64,000 nucleotides of DNA from Tautonia marina. Its GTDB lineage: Bacteria; Planctomycetota; Planctomycetia; Isosphaerales; Isosphaeraceae. The stretch is taken from contig NZ_WEZF01000002.1 of NCBI RefSeq assembly GCF_009177065.1, positions 310,001-374,000 of the forward strand. The letters run 5' to 3'. The position numbers and the translations under genes are program-made. Below are positions 44,989 to 55,627 of this stretch, piece after piece (position 1 is the first letter of the stretch; every line of letters begins with the position of its first letter). The notes under the pieces are model-generated. The model did no database searches. It saw only the letters and a list, made by a program, of their open reading frames with translations, and was not told where the DNA came from.

Positions 44989-45810
44989 ATGACCCTCTCG
45001 ACCGCCCTTGTCACCGGGGCTTCGGCCGGAATCGGCCGGGAACTGGTGCGGCAACTGGTGATTGACCAGGAAATGACCGTGCTGGCCACGGCCCGCCGGC
45101 AGGATCGTCTGGAGTCGCTCGCCGCAGAGTTGCCGGAGGGGCGCGTGATGATCGAGGCGGGGAGCCTCGCCGACGCATGCTTCCGCAACCGGCTCTGGGA
45201 CCGGACGATGAAGGTGTTTCCGCAGGGGCTCGACCTGCTGGTCAACAACGCCGGGATCGGCCATTACGAAGCGTTTGAAGACGAAGATCCGGCGATGCTC
45301 CGGGAGATCATGGAGGTGAACCTGATTGCGCCGATGGAACTGACGCAGCAGGCGATTCGCCACATGAAAGCCAACGGGCGCGGACAGGTGATGTTCGTGT
45401 CGTCGGTGCTTGGATTCGTCGGCTTGCCGTACTCGGCGGCCTATGCGGCGAGCAAGCACGCGGTGAACGGCCTAGTCCGGAGCCTGCGGTACGAGTTGAG
45501 GGGTTCGGGCGTGCGCGTCTGGGCGACCTGCCCGAACCGGACGGAGAGCGAATTTCATCAGGTGGCGTTAGGGGAAACTCCCGGAGAAGCCGCCCGGCGC
45601 GCCCCGCATGCCGAGCCGGTCGATCGGGTGGTGCGATCGATGGTCCGGGCGATCGACGGGCGATCGACGTTCCACTTTCCGGGGCGATCGGCGCGGTGGG
45701 TCGTCGGGGCGTCGAGGCTTGTTCCAACGCCCTTCGACTGGTTCATGGACCGCTGGTCGCCCGGTCATTTTCGGGCCGAAATGGATCGAGGACGGAAGCA
45801 GGAATCGTGA
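44989..45810 (+). CDS. SDR-family oxidoreductase, DltE/YqjQ-like
   Basis: The 273-residue short-chain dehydrogenase has VTGASAGIGRELVRQL, LLVNNAGIGHYEAFE, the catalytic Ser in VSSVLGFVGLPYSAAYAASK with Tyr and Lys, and a longer C-terminus with several prolines that may touch membranes. It lacks the ending of FabG enzymes. The substrate is unknown. It follows the Uma2 gene closely and ends before a terminator-like hairpin. Confidence 0.88.
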   Translation: MTLSTALVTGASAGIGRELVRQLVIDQEMTVLATARRQDRLESLAAELPEGRVMIEAGSLADACFRNRLWDRTMKVFPQGLDLLVNNAGIGHYEAFEDEDPAMLREIMEVNLIAPMELTQQAIRHMKANGRGQVMFVSSVLGFVGLPYSAAYAASKHAVNGLVRSLRYELRGSGVRVWATCPNRTESEFHQVALGETPGEAARRAPHAEPVDRVVRSMVRAIDGRSTFHFPGRSARWVVGASRLVPTPFDWFMDRWSPGHFRAEMDRGRKQES

Positions 45811-45877
45811 GGTGCGATCGCGAAGGCCGCGGATCGACGATCCTCAGCGTGTCCGTTCGCCCGACGTCGATCTCGAC

Positions 45878-45905
45878 CTCGGGCGCCAATTCCCTGGTGC
45901 CCGAG
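45878..45905. terminator. Hairpin between convergent genes
   Basis: CTCGGGCGCCA pairs with TGGTGCCCGAG over 11 bp with one G-T wobble and a six-base loop (ATTCCC region). It lies between the SDR and DUF1015 stops, and no T-run follows. Confidence 0.55.
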
Positions 45906-45951
45906 GACCGAGTGGCGCAACGGAACGAACGCAGCGCCTCGACCACCCCAA

Positions 45952-47247
45952 TCAGCGGATCGGATTCAGCACCAGACCTGTGAGCAATTTCGGATAGAAA
46001 TAGGTGCTCTTGGGTGGCATCTTTTCCAGGTTCGAGGCGATGGCCTCGACGTGATCCATGCCGGCCGGAGGAACAAGGCAGGCGAGGTCGCAGGAGCCGG
46101 ATTGGAACGCCTCAAGGACCTCGTCGATCAGGTGAACATACCGAACCGATGGGCTGAGATCGCCGAAGGTCTTCTTGAGCACCATTTCCTGGAGGATGCT
46201 GACGCCCAACGATCGCCAGTCGGGGCTGTGATCGGGGACGAGGGCATCCATCGTCGCGTCGGAGCGGAGCCGGGCGGTGCACCAGCGGTTGTCCATCGCG
46301 GTGCCGAAGCCGAGCAGGTTCTGGTCGCCGTGCAGCTCGATTTCCTGCCAGGCGGCGCGGCAGCCGGAGGGGCCTTCGCCGAAGTCTTCGATCTCGAACT
46401 CGGGGGAGAGTAGTTCGGCCAGCTTTCCCGAGGTCAGGAAGGGCAATCCCTGGACAAGCCGGTGGGTCGGCAGGATCTGCAAGCCGGGATCGCTCATCGA
46501 GACGAGCATCATGAGGCAGAAGTTGGCCGGGTCGTCGGGGCCGGTTAACTCTCCGGCGGCGGCGCGATCGGCCCGGTAGCGGAGGGCCGTCTCGTAGCGG
46601 TGGTGGCCGTCGGCGATGAACACGGAGCGGTCGGCCATTAAGCCCTGGACGGTGGCCAGGGTTTCGACGTCGCTGACCGGCCAGAGCTGGTTCTCAACGC
46701 CGAGGTGGTCGGTGACGGTCAAGGGGGTCCGGTCGCGGATGCCGTGCTCAAGGGCGGAGAAGGCGGCATTCTCGGCGTCGGGATACAGACCGAAGATGGG
46801 GCTGAGGTTGAAGCCGGTCGCCTCGTAGAGCTTCAGGCGGTCGGCCTTCGGGCCGGACATCGTTTCTTCGTGGGGGTAGATGCGCCCTTCGCCGAACGGT
46901 TCCAGACGCACTCGGGCGAGAAACCCCTTGCGCGTGTAGGATTTCCCCTCGACCTGGAAGGTCTGGTGGTAGACGTAGAGCGAGGGATGAGACTCATCGA
47001 CGAGAATGCCGTCGCGCCGCCAGTCCTTCAACAGCTTCGCGGCTCGGGAGTAGCGGTTGGTCGCGTCGTTATCGCCGGGTTCATCGCGGCCGAGTTCGAG
47101 GCGGATGATGTTGTAGGGACTGGCGTTGTAGAGCGATTCCTGAAGCTCAGGGCCGATGACGTCGTACGGAGGGGCGACGGCCTGCGACAGGTCGCCGACA
47201 CGGGCCAGATCGTAGCGAACACCGCGGAAAGGTCGAATCTCGGGCAT
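45952..47247 (-). CDS. DUF1015-family protein
   Basis: The 431-residue protein has the family opening MPEIRPFRGVRYD and the blocks AVAPPYDVIGPE, YNIIRLELGRD, GFLARVRLEPFGEGRIYPHE and FIADGHHRYETALRYRADR. It ends in VLEAFQSGSCDLACLVPPAGM. DUF1015 proteins are common next to amino-acid or SAH metabolism genes; the function is unproven, though kinase-like roles have been proposed. It lies 147 bases downstream of ahcY on the same strand, so it is probably in the same transcription unit. Confidence 0.9.
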   Translation of the reverse strand: MPEIRPFRGVRYDLARVGDLSQAVAPPYDVIGPELQESLYNASPYNIIRLELGRDEPGDNDATNRYSRAAKLLKDWRRDGILVDESHPSLYVYHQTFQVEGKSYTRKGFLARVRLEPFGEGRIYPHEETMSGPKADRLKLYEATGFNLSPIFGLYPDAENAAFSALEHGIRDRTPLTVTDHLGVENQLWPVSDVETLATVQGLMADRSVFIADGHHRYETALRYRADRAAAGELTGPDDPANFCLMMLVSMSDPGLQILPTHRLVQGLPFLTSGKLAELLSPEFEIEDFGEGPSGCRAAWQEIELHGDQNLLGFGTAMDNRWCTARLRSDATMDALVPDHSPDWRSLGVSILQEMVLKKTFGDLSPSVRYVHLIDEVLEAFQSGSCDLACLVPPAGMDHVEAIASNLEKMPPKSTYFYPKLLTGLVLNPIR

Positions 47248-47394
47248 GGTCGTTGGAGAGCGTAATTTGGTGGCGGTTTCGGCCGGGAGCGACACGCAAC
47301 ATGACGAAACGGGAAGGCGAACGTGGGACGACCGCGAAGGGTCGTCCAACGTCGTCCGACAGTCAGCGATGATACCGGAACTTGAAGGGAAAGA

Positions 47395-49221
<1,827 letters not shown>

Positions 49222-49279
49222 TCATCGATGTCACCGCGCCCGGTACTCGGGGTCGACCCGGGCCGTCTGCGATGGGGAG

Positions 49280-49308
49280 AAGATAATACGTACGTACGCG
49301 TGTGTCAA
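49280..49308 (-). promoter_or_regulatory. Sigma-70-like promoter with palindromic spacer
   Basis: On the minus strand, TTGACA (49308-49303) is followed after 17 bases by TATCTT (49285-49280). The spacer contains CGTACGTACG (49289-49298), a perfect palindrome that could bind a repressor. The promoter would drive the small gene and possibly ahcY. Confidence 0.45.
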
Positions 49309-49542
49309 CGGCACTTCTCCGAGGATGCGGTTCTCGACCCGAGCGTTCCCTCGACCTGCTCAAGCATCCGGCAATGAACGATGCGAACGATTCCGTGAGC
49401 GATTCGGCGCCTCGGGCAGAGCTTTGCATTGACCACTTGGGCCGGGTTCGCTAGCCTGCCGCCGAGGTGTCGCAACGAGATACCCAATCGAACCGGGAAC
49501 AGGACGACCCGACGGGGGACCATCGGCCAGGGAGGGGCATCG

Positions 49543-50085
49543 ATGACCGCGAGACGATTCCGACAGCTTGGCGGGGTGGCGGTCGCGACGGCAGCGCTTG
49601 CCGGATGTCGGTCGATGGGACCGATGAGCCCGTCAGGGCCTTCGTTGGTCGTGCCGACCTATGCGTATACCTCGGGGACCGCGTCTCAGGGGTTCGCCCG
49701 TCCGAGAGAAGAGGTCGAGGCAGCCCTCCGCGAGGCGATGACCGACCTGGGCATTCGTCGCGTGGGCCTAATCGAGGCCGACGCCGAGCAAACGACCGTC
49801 AAAGGACGAACCGGAGACGGCCGTCGCGTCGAACTCGCGCTCGTCGAACGGGGACCTGCGACCGAGGCCCGAGTACGAGTCGGCCTGTTTGGGGATGAGG
49901 CCCTGGCCAAGGCGGTTCTCGATCGCGTCGGCGTTCGTCTGGGGACACTTCCTCCCGAGGCCATTCCCTCGGCGGTTCCTTCGGATCCGGAGGGGAACCC
50001 CTACTTCTCTCGAGAAGCAGTGCCCGACTCCGTCATGCTCCGAGGATTCACCGAGGGCACCGAGTTCGGGGGAACGCTTCCATAA
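49543..50085 (+). CDS. Lipoprotein with DUF3568-like fold
   Basis: The 180-residue protein has a lipoprotein signal with the box ALAGC at about residue 22. The mature part begins with a flexible Ser/Pro stretch, followed by a small alpha/beta domain (VEAALREAMTDLGIRRVGLI, TTVKGRTGDGRRVELALVERG, EARVRVGLFGDEALAKAVLDRVG). This helix-strand-strand pattern is seen in DUF3568 and DUF4410-type lipoproteins. The ATG follows GGAGGGGC. The function is unknown; it should be anchored in a membrane. Confidence 0.75.
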   Translation: MTARRFRQLGGVAVATAALAGCRSMGPMSPSGPSLVVPTYAYTSGTASQGFARPREEVEAALREAMTDLGIRRVGLIEADAEQTTVKGRTGDGRRVELALVERGPATEARVRVGLFGDEALAKAVLDRVGVRLGTLPPEAIPSAVPSDPEGNPYFSREAVPDSVMLRGFTEGTEFGGTLP

Positions 50086-50114
50086 GCTTCTGCTTGCCAT
50101 AGCGAGCCATCGGA

Positions 50115-51293
50115 TCAAGGGAGATCCAGAGCGTACCCGAGGGTCGCATCGAACCAGGATGCCTGGCTCAGAGGGAAGCGAAGCGGGACACGATCTCCCG
50201 ATCCCGGGGCATCCCTCCCCGAAACGAGGAACCGGACGCGATGTGGTCCGACGCGAGCCGAAACAAGCATCATCCGGCTTTGAGGCTCAACCCGATCGAC
50301 CCGGCCAATGATGGTTGGCGTCGCGGGAGTATCGGCCGGGTCGTCTGATCCAATCACCTCGATCTGTTCTGGACGGAGCGCGAGATCAACCTCGCCGTCG
50401 GCCTGATTGGCCAGAACCTCGACCCAGGGAATTCCCCGGGGCACAGCCCACGATGCGCCCGGGACAAGCCCCTCGATCCGGACGGCGTTCGCATCGACCC
50501 AAAGCCGGCAGCGGAGCACGTTCGCACCCGGATCCCCCAGAAACTCGGCCACGAAGCGATGAGCCGGCCGGGCATAGACCTCCCGAGGGGGGCCGATCTG
50601 CAGGAGACGGCCGTCCCGGATCACGGCGAGGCGTTGACCGAAGGCCATTGCTTCGGCTTGATCGTGGGTGACGAGGAGAATGGCCCCGGTTTGCCGTCGC
50701 GAGTTCAGATCGATCAGGTCGGAGCGAATCGCGCGGCTCAAGGGGGGATCGAGCGCGGAAAAGGGTTCGTCAAGGAGCAGGAGATTGGGGCGGGTCGCCA
50801 GGGCTCGGCCAAGGACGACCCGTCGGCGCTCTCCTCCGGAAAGCTGGCTGGGGGATCGGGAGAGGAAGGGGGCGATTCCAAGCAGCTCGGCCACCTCGGC
50901 CACGCGGAGCCGGATCTCGGCCCTGGGTCTCCCCCGTGCCTTGAGCCCGAAGGCAAGGTTGCCGGCCACGTCGAGATGGGGGTAAGGCGGTTGCTCCTGA
51001 AAGACCATGGCCAGCGTTCGGCGGTGAGGCGGCCAATCGGTCGCCACTGCGCCGTCGATCCGGATGACCCCAGAGTCAGGGCGCTCCAGGCCGGCAATGA
51101 GGCGGAGCAAGGTGGACTTCCCAGAACCGGAAGGCCCGACAATCGCCAGCCGTTCTCCCGGAGAAACACTCAGGTCGATCTCCTCGACGCCGCCTCCTTG
51201 CGGATAGCGTCGGGTCAGGCCGACGAGTTCCAGGGTTGGCGTGATCCGTCGATCGGGCGCCGAATCGGTCAACACGAGCTTTCGTTCGTCCAT
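50115..51293 (-). CDS. ABC transporter ATPase, MalK/UgpC-like, without adjacent permease
   Basis: The 392-residue ATPase has Walker A IVGPSGSGKSTLLRLIAG, the Q-loop MVFQEQPPYPHLDV, the signature SQLSGGERRRVVLGRALA, Walker B NLLLLDEPFSALDP and the H-loop LLVTHDQAEAMAFGQRL. A C-terminal TOBE-like domain follows (LALRPEQIEVIGS and a later strand-rich part). This fits sugar or polyamine importers. No permease or binding protein lies beside it. Its ATG overlaps the stop of the HEAT-like gene (TGATG). Confidence 0.9.
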   Translation of the reverse strand: MDERKLVLTDSAPDRRITPTLELVGLTRRYPQGGGVEEIDLSVSPGERLAIVGPSGSGKSTLLRLIAGLERPDSGVIRIDGAVATDWPPHRRTLAMVFQEQPPYPHLDVAGNLAFGLKARGRPRAEIRLRVAEVAELLGIAPFLSRSPSQLSGGERRRVVLGRALATRPNLLLLDEPFSALDPPLSRAIRSDLIDLNSRRQTGAILLVTHDQAEAMAFGQRLAVIRDGRLLQIGPPREVYARPAHRFVAEFLGDPGANVLRCRLWVDANAVRIEGLVPGASWAVPRGIPWVEVLANQADGEVDLALRPEQIEVIGSDDPADTPATPTIIGRVDRVEPQSRMMLVSARVGPHRVRFLVSGRDAPGSGDRVPLRFPLSQASWFDATLGYALDLP

Positions 51294-51913
51294 CAGGATT
51301 GCCGATCCCGAAGCCGTTGGAGCATTTCCAGAAGGAGTTCCCGAACCTCGGGGTCGGCCTCGTCCTCCACGGCGTCTTCGAGGGGGGAGTGAGAGACTCG
51401 GGCGTGCTCGGGGTACTCCGCGAGGGCCTCGGCGATCGACTCACGAATTTCGGCGTGTTCGGAACGGAGGAAGGGGATCAAGAGGGGAATTCCGGGGGCG
51501 ATCGCAGATCGAACCGACTGGATCTCCCTCGCTTCCCTTTCCATCTCGGCGTCGAGCGACTTCCCTTCCTTCGCCAAGATCCGTTGCCAGAGGGGCTCAC
51601 CGAACGCGTCTCGTGCATGGACATCGAGATACCCGCGTCCGGTGGCGATGCTGGAGAGGAGCAGTGCGACCCCATCCGGATCAGGAAGATCCGCATCCTG
51701 CAGCAATTCGTACAGGAACGGGACGGCGGCGGCGGTCGCCGGATAGACGGTTCCCTGATGCCAGATGTTGCCGAAGAGGGTGTCAAGCGCCTCGTCTCGC
51801 TCGCCGGAGTCGGGCGACAGGAGTGCCCGGAGCAAGTTCGGCACGTCGGTCGCCTCGCCGTAGGCATGGGTCAGGGTCGCCCAGTCGATCGAATCGAGAC
51901 CTTCGAGCATCTG
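51293..51913 (-). CDS. HEAT-repeat-like protein
   Basis: The 206-residue protein is all-helical with repeating helix pairs: VPNLLRALLSPDSGERDEAL, TAAAVPFLYELLQDADLPDP, GIPLLIPFLRSEHAEIRESI and PEVRELLLEMLQRLRDRQS. These fit HEAT/ARM-type repeats that bind proteins. GNIWHQGTVYPATA is a conserved turn I associate with planctomycete and actinobacterial relatives. The ATG at 51913 follows GGAG; earlier in-frame ATG codons at 51973 and 51982 add residues without repeats. It is coupled to the ABC ATPase by TGATG. Confidence 0.7.
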   Translation of the reverse strand, partial: QMLEGLDSIDWATLTHAYGEATDVPNLLRALLSPDSGERDEALDTLFGNIWHQGTVYPATAAAVPFLYELLQDADLPDPDGVALLLSSIATGRGYLDVHARDAFGEPLWQRILAKEGKSLDAEMEREAREIQSVRSAIAPGIPLLIPFLRSEHAEIRESIAEALAEYPEHARVSHSPLEDAVEDEADPEVRELLLEMLQRLRDRQS

Positions 51914-52125
51914 ATCGCGCTCCGAAAGCAGAGGGCCCGTCCTCGACACGCCAGCGGTTCGATTATGGGCCATCTCGATCATCGAATCCAGGAAGGGAAG
52001 CCCGCGCTGGATCACAGAGAATTCTGGGTCGGGCGAGCCGAGTGGGATAGGATATGAAGAAGATGGCCCGATCGACCCGATCCGGCGGGCCGACCCGAAA
52101 CGATCGCCCGCAGAGGACCTGATCA

Positions 52126-54024
52126 ATGCTTGCCGCGACCCTGGCCACCGCCGTCCTGCTTCTTCCCCCGGTGGAGGACCCGCCTCGTCGCGCTGAAGGA
52201 GCGGCCCAACGCGCGGCCGAGGCAAACCGCCTGACGTACCTGGATCAGAGCAGCCCCTATGACGTCGGCCTGACTTTCCCGAAACTCACCACGCCGCAAT
52301 GGGTGGGAGAGGCTGGCGTGGATGCAGTGGTGATCCTCGCGATCGACGATCTTCGGGATACGATTCCCAAATATGAGGGGTACTTGCGACCGATTCTCGA
52401 TCGCCTGAAGCAGATCGAAGGCCGAGCCCCGGTGAGCATCATGACCAATCGGGTCGACCCGGAAAGCCCTCAGGTCGCCGACTGGATCGCCGAGGGAGTG
52501 TCGATCGAGGCTCACACGCTCGACCATCCCTGCCCGTTACTCCAGAAAGGGGACTTCGAGGCGGCAGCCCGCACCTACCATGAGTGTGTTGACCTGTTGA
52601 ATCGGATCGAAGGGAACACGCCGGTCGCCTTCCGAATGCCCTGCTGCGACTCGATGAACTCGCCCAGCCCGCGGTTCTACCGCGAGATTTTCCGGGAACG
52701 GAGCGCCGAGCAGCATTTCCTGACGATTGACTCGTCGGTCTGCGTGGTCTTGACCGACGATGACCCGGAACTTCCTCGAGGCCTGGTCGTCGATCCGGAC
52801 GGATCACCGAAATTCCGGAAGTACCTGCCGTCGGAAGGGTTCGTCAACTGGATTGAGAATTACCCGTATCCGTATCTCGTCGATGGGCTCTGCTGGCAGT
52901 TCCCATGCATGGTCCCCAGCGATTGGGAAGCACAGAATCTTCACGGCGAGAACAACCCGAAGACGATCGACGATTGGTCTCGGGCGCTCGATGCGGCCGT
53001 CATCAAGCAAGGGGTCTTCACCATGGTCTTCCACCCCCACGGGTGGATTGGGCCGGAGCAGGTGGTGGAGTTTCTTGACTACGCCTCGAAGACCTACGGC
53101 AATCGAGTTCGGTTCCTCAACTTTCAGGAAGCGCAGCAACGGCTCGACACCCATCTGCTCGGCGGTCAGCCGGTTCGGGATCAATACGGCCGAGACAACG
53201 GCGTGCGGCTCCTCGACCTGGATGGAGACGGCTATCTCGATCTCTTGCTGGGTGACGGCGGGCCGAGGCTCACGAAACTCTGGCGCCCTGCCGGTCGTCG
53301 GTGGGAGCTGGCCCCCTTACCGACGAGCCTGATCTTGCACGAAGGGGCCGAACGGCCTCCGGCGGTGCGTTTTGGCATTTTCGATGAGGAAGGAGCGCCG
53401 GCGATGATCGGAGGTGACGGGCCGGTGAAGCACTGCTGGATCTATGATCGAGGTCGCTGGGTTCTCAACGACGATCGGTTGCGGGGCCTGCCGGTGGATC
53501 TCGATGGCCTCCGTCTCCGTGACCTTGATGGCGACGGCCGTTGCGAGGCGATTGTCGCCAACCGGGACCGAGGGATCTCCGACGTCAATGGCGTGTATCG
53601 CTGGTCGGAGTCGGGCCGGATGTGGGAGAAGCTGCCGTTCGGTCTGCCCTCGGGGGCCTGGACCTCGGGCCTACAACGGCTCGATTCGGGCTTGCGCTTT
53701 GCTGACCTCGACGGAGACGGCATTGTGAACGACCTGCTCTTTGCCGACGACGAACAATTCGGAGCGTATGCTTTCACCGACCTCGAACGCGGCTGGTCTC
53801 GGAAGCTTCGCGCCGGTCGGGCCGGAGACGAGGGAGCCCTGCGGCCGATTGTCCGAAAGTTTGGCGAGAACAACGGATTTTTCCTCAAAGACCAGGTCCT
53901 GTACTGGCAAAATGAGGACACAGGCGACCTCAATCATCAGGTCGATCGCCTGCCGATCGCCGAGCTGGCCCGGCCGTCGTCCTCGGACGAAGCTGGCGGC
54001 AACGCTTCGAACGCTTCGCCCTGA
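52126..54024 (+). CDS. Polysaccharide deacetylase fused to FG-GAP repeats
   Basis: The 632-residue protein has a short signal-like start (LAATLATAVLLLPP). Residues about 60-340 form a NodB-type deacetylase domain: AIDDLRD with the catalytic Asp, and EAHTLDHPCP with the H-x3-H metal motif, then FHPHGWIGPEQ. Residues about 360-600 carry three acidic Ca-binding repeats: LDLDGDGYLDLLLGDG, RDLDGDGRCEAIVANRD and ADLDGDGIVNDLLFADD. It would remove acetyl groups from an outside polysaccharide while the propeller-like repeats bind carbohydrate or protein. Confidence 0.85.
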   Translation: MLAATLATAVLLLPPVEDPPRRAEGAAQRAAEANRLTYLDQSSPYDVGLTFPKLTTPQWVGEAGVDAVVILAIDDLRDTIPKYEGYLRPILDRLKQIEGRAPVSIMTNRVDPESPQVADWIAEGVSIEAHTLDHPCPLLQKGDFEAAARTYHECVDLLNRIEGNTPVAFRMPCCDSMNSPSPRFYREIFRERSAEQHFLTIDSSVCVVLTDDDPELPRGLVVDPDGSPKFRKYLPSEGFVNWIENYPYPYLVDGLCWQFPCMVPSDWEAQNLHGENNPKTIDDWSRALDAAVIKQGVFTMVFHPHGWIGPEQVVEFLDYASKTYGNRVRFLNFQEAQQRLDTHLLGGQPVRDQYGRDNGVRLLDLDGDGYLDLLLGDGGPRLTKLWRPAGRRWELAPLPTSLILHEGAERPPAVRFGIFDEEGAPAMIGGDGPVKHCWIYDRGRWVLNDDRLRGLPVDLDGLRLRDLDGDGRCEAIVANRDRGISDVNGVYRWSESGRMWEKLPFGLPSGAWTSGLQRLDSGLRFADLDGDGIVNDLLFADDEQFGAYAFTDLERGWSRKLRAGRAGDEGALRPIVRKFGENNGFFLKDQVLYWQNEDTGDLNHQVDRLPIAELARPSSSDEAGGNASNASP

Positions 54025-54151
54025 CCGAACGTCGATCGACGACAAGGTGTCGGAGGAGATCGGATCACAAGGAGCGGTAGCGACCGACGAGTGTGAAGCG
54101 ATTCGCATCACGGTCTCGACGGCGCAAACCATCGACGGGAGACGAACTCCG

Positions 54152-55615
54152 ATGCCCGGCGCCTATACCGGCCCGCTCGAAAAGGTCGGGCCTTGCCAGT
54201 GGAAAATTCCCAAAAGCTACCGAGACGACATGCGGGTCGACGGTCTGATCTTCGCCGATGACCGTCTGATTGAGCAAATCCGCAAGGACCAGGGGCCGGA
54301 GCAGGTCGCCAACGTGGCTACCCTGCCCGGCATCCAGCGCGCGAGTCTGGCGATGCCGGATATCCATTGGGGATACGGCTTCGCCATCGGCGGCGTGGCC
54401 GCGACCGACCCGAATGAAGGGGGAGTGATCTCTCCCGGCGGGGTCGGCTATGACATCAACTGCGGCGTCCGTCTGCTCCGCTCGAACCTGACATGGGACG
54501 ACGCGAAACCACACATTCGGAAACTTGTCGATCAGCTTTTTCGAGACATCCCGACCGGTGTCGGTCAGTCGGGGCCGTACAAATTCCGTCCCGACGAGCT
54601 GGCGGAACTGATGGAAATGGGGTCGGCCTACGTTGTCGGCCGTGGATGGGGCACCGAGCGCGACCTGGAATTCACCGAGGCACATGGACGACTTGACGAC
54701 GCCCACCCCGACCGCGTCAGCCCTCGGGCGTTTGCCCGAGGGGCCGACCAGTGCGGCACGCTCGGCTCGGGCAACCACTTCCTCGAAGTGCAGGTCGTCG
54801 ACCGAATTCTTGATCCGAAGGCCGCCGAGGTGATGGGCCTGCACGAGGGTATGATCACCGTCTTGATTCACTCCGGTTCGCGGGGGCTCGGCTATCAGGT
54901 CTGCGACGACCACCTCGCGATGTTCCGCAACGCGCCGCAGAAATACGGCTTCACCCTGCCCGACAGGCAGCTCGCCTGCGCCCCCGTTGAGAGCCCCGAG
55001 GGCCAGGCCTACCTGGGAGCGATGCGCGCCGCCGCCAATTACGCCTGGTGTAATCGACAACTTCTGACGCATCAGGCCCGCCTGGTGTTTGGAAGGATCT
55101 TCGGCAAACCGTGGGAGGATCTGGGGCTGGACTTGATCTATGACGTGGCGCATAACATCGCCAAGTTCGAGAATCATGAAATCGGCAATCATCAACGCAA
55201 GACGGTCTGCGTTCACCGCAAGGGGGCAACCCGAGCCTTCCCGCCAGGCCACCCGGAAATTCCGGAAACCTATCGCGGGATCGGCCAGCCGGTGATCATT
55301 CCCGGCAGCATGGGAACGGCAAGCTGGGTCCTGGTGGGCCAACCGGGAAGCATGGAACTGTCGTTCGGCTCAAGTTGCCATGGCGCCGGCCGGATGATGA
55401 GTCGAACCGCGGCCATCAAGCTCGCGGCCGGCCGTCGAATCGACAAGGAGCTGGACGAACTGGGCATCATCGCCCGAGCCCGAGGGCATAAAGGTCTGGC
55501 AGAGGAACAACCAGCGGCCTACAAGGACGTGGATCAGGTGGTCGAGGTGGTCGACCACGCCGGGATCTCGAAAAAGGTCGCTCGGTTGCGGCCAGTTGGA
55601 GTGATCAAGGGATAG
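54152..55615 (+). CDS. rtcB: RNA-splicing ligase RtcB
   Basis: The 487-residue protein has the RtcB landmarks: ISPGGVGYDINCGVRLLRS (metal Asp and Cys), GTLGSGNHFLEVQV, VLIHSGSRGLGYQ and SFGSSCHGAGRMMSRTAA with the catalytic His. RtcB joins 2',3'-cyclic phosphate RNA ends to 5'-OH ends using GTP. The N-terminus begins with the family pattern; the open frame further upstream is an unrelated overlap with the previous gene. No rtcA or rtcR is near, and no archease is visible. Confidence 0.95.
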   Translation: MPGAYTGPLEKVGPCQWKIPKSYRDDMRVDGLIFADDRLIEQIRKDQGPEQVANVATLPGIQRASLAMPDIHWGYGFAIGGVAATDPNEGGVISPGGVGYDINCGVRLLRSNLTWDDAKPHIRKLVDQLFRDIPTGVGQSGPYKFRPDELAELMEMGSAYVVGRGWGTERDLEFTEAHGRLDDAHPDRVSPRAFARGADQCGTLGSGNHFLEVQVVDRILDPKAAEVMGLHEGMITVLIHSGSRGLGYQVCDDHLAMFRNAPQKYGFTLPDRQLACAPVESPEGQAYLGAMRAAANYAWCNRQLLTHQARLVFGRIFGKPWEDLGLDLIYDVAHNIAKFENHEIGNHQRKTVCVHRKGATRAFPPGHPEIPETYRGIGQPVIIPGSMGTASWVLVGQPGSMELSFGSSCHGAGRMMSRTAAIKLAAGRRIDKELDELGIIARARGHKGLAEEQPAAYKDVDQVVEVVDHAGISKKVARLRPVGVIKG

Positions 55616-55627
55616 AGTTTCACTCTC

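Noticed and set aside
44356-45810. Uma2-SDR pair as a defence island
   Set aside because: No other defence genes, transposase or integrase sit beside it, and Uma2 proteins are scattered singly in many genomes.
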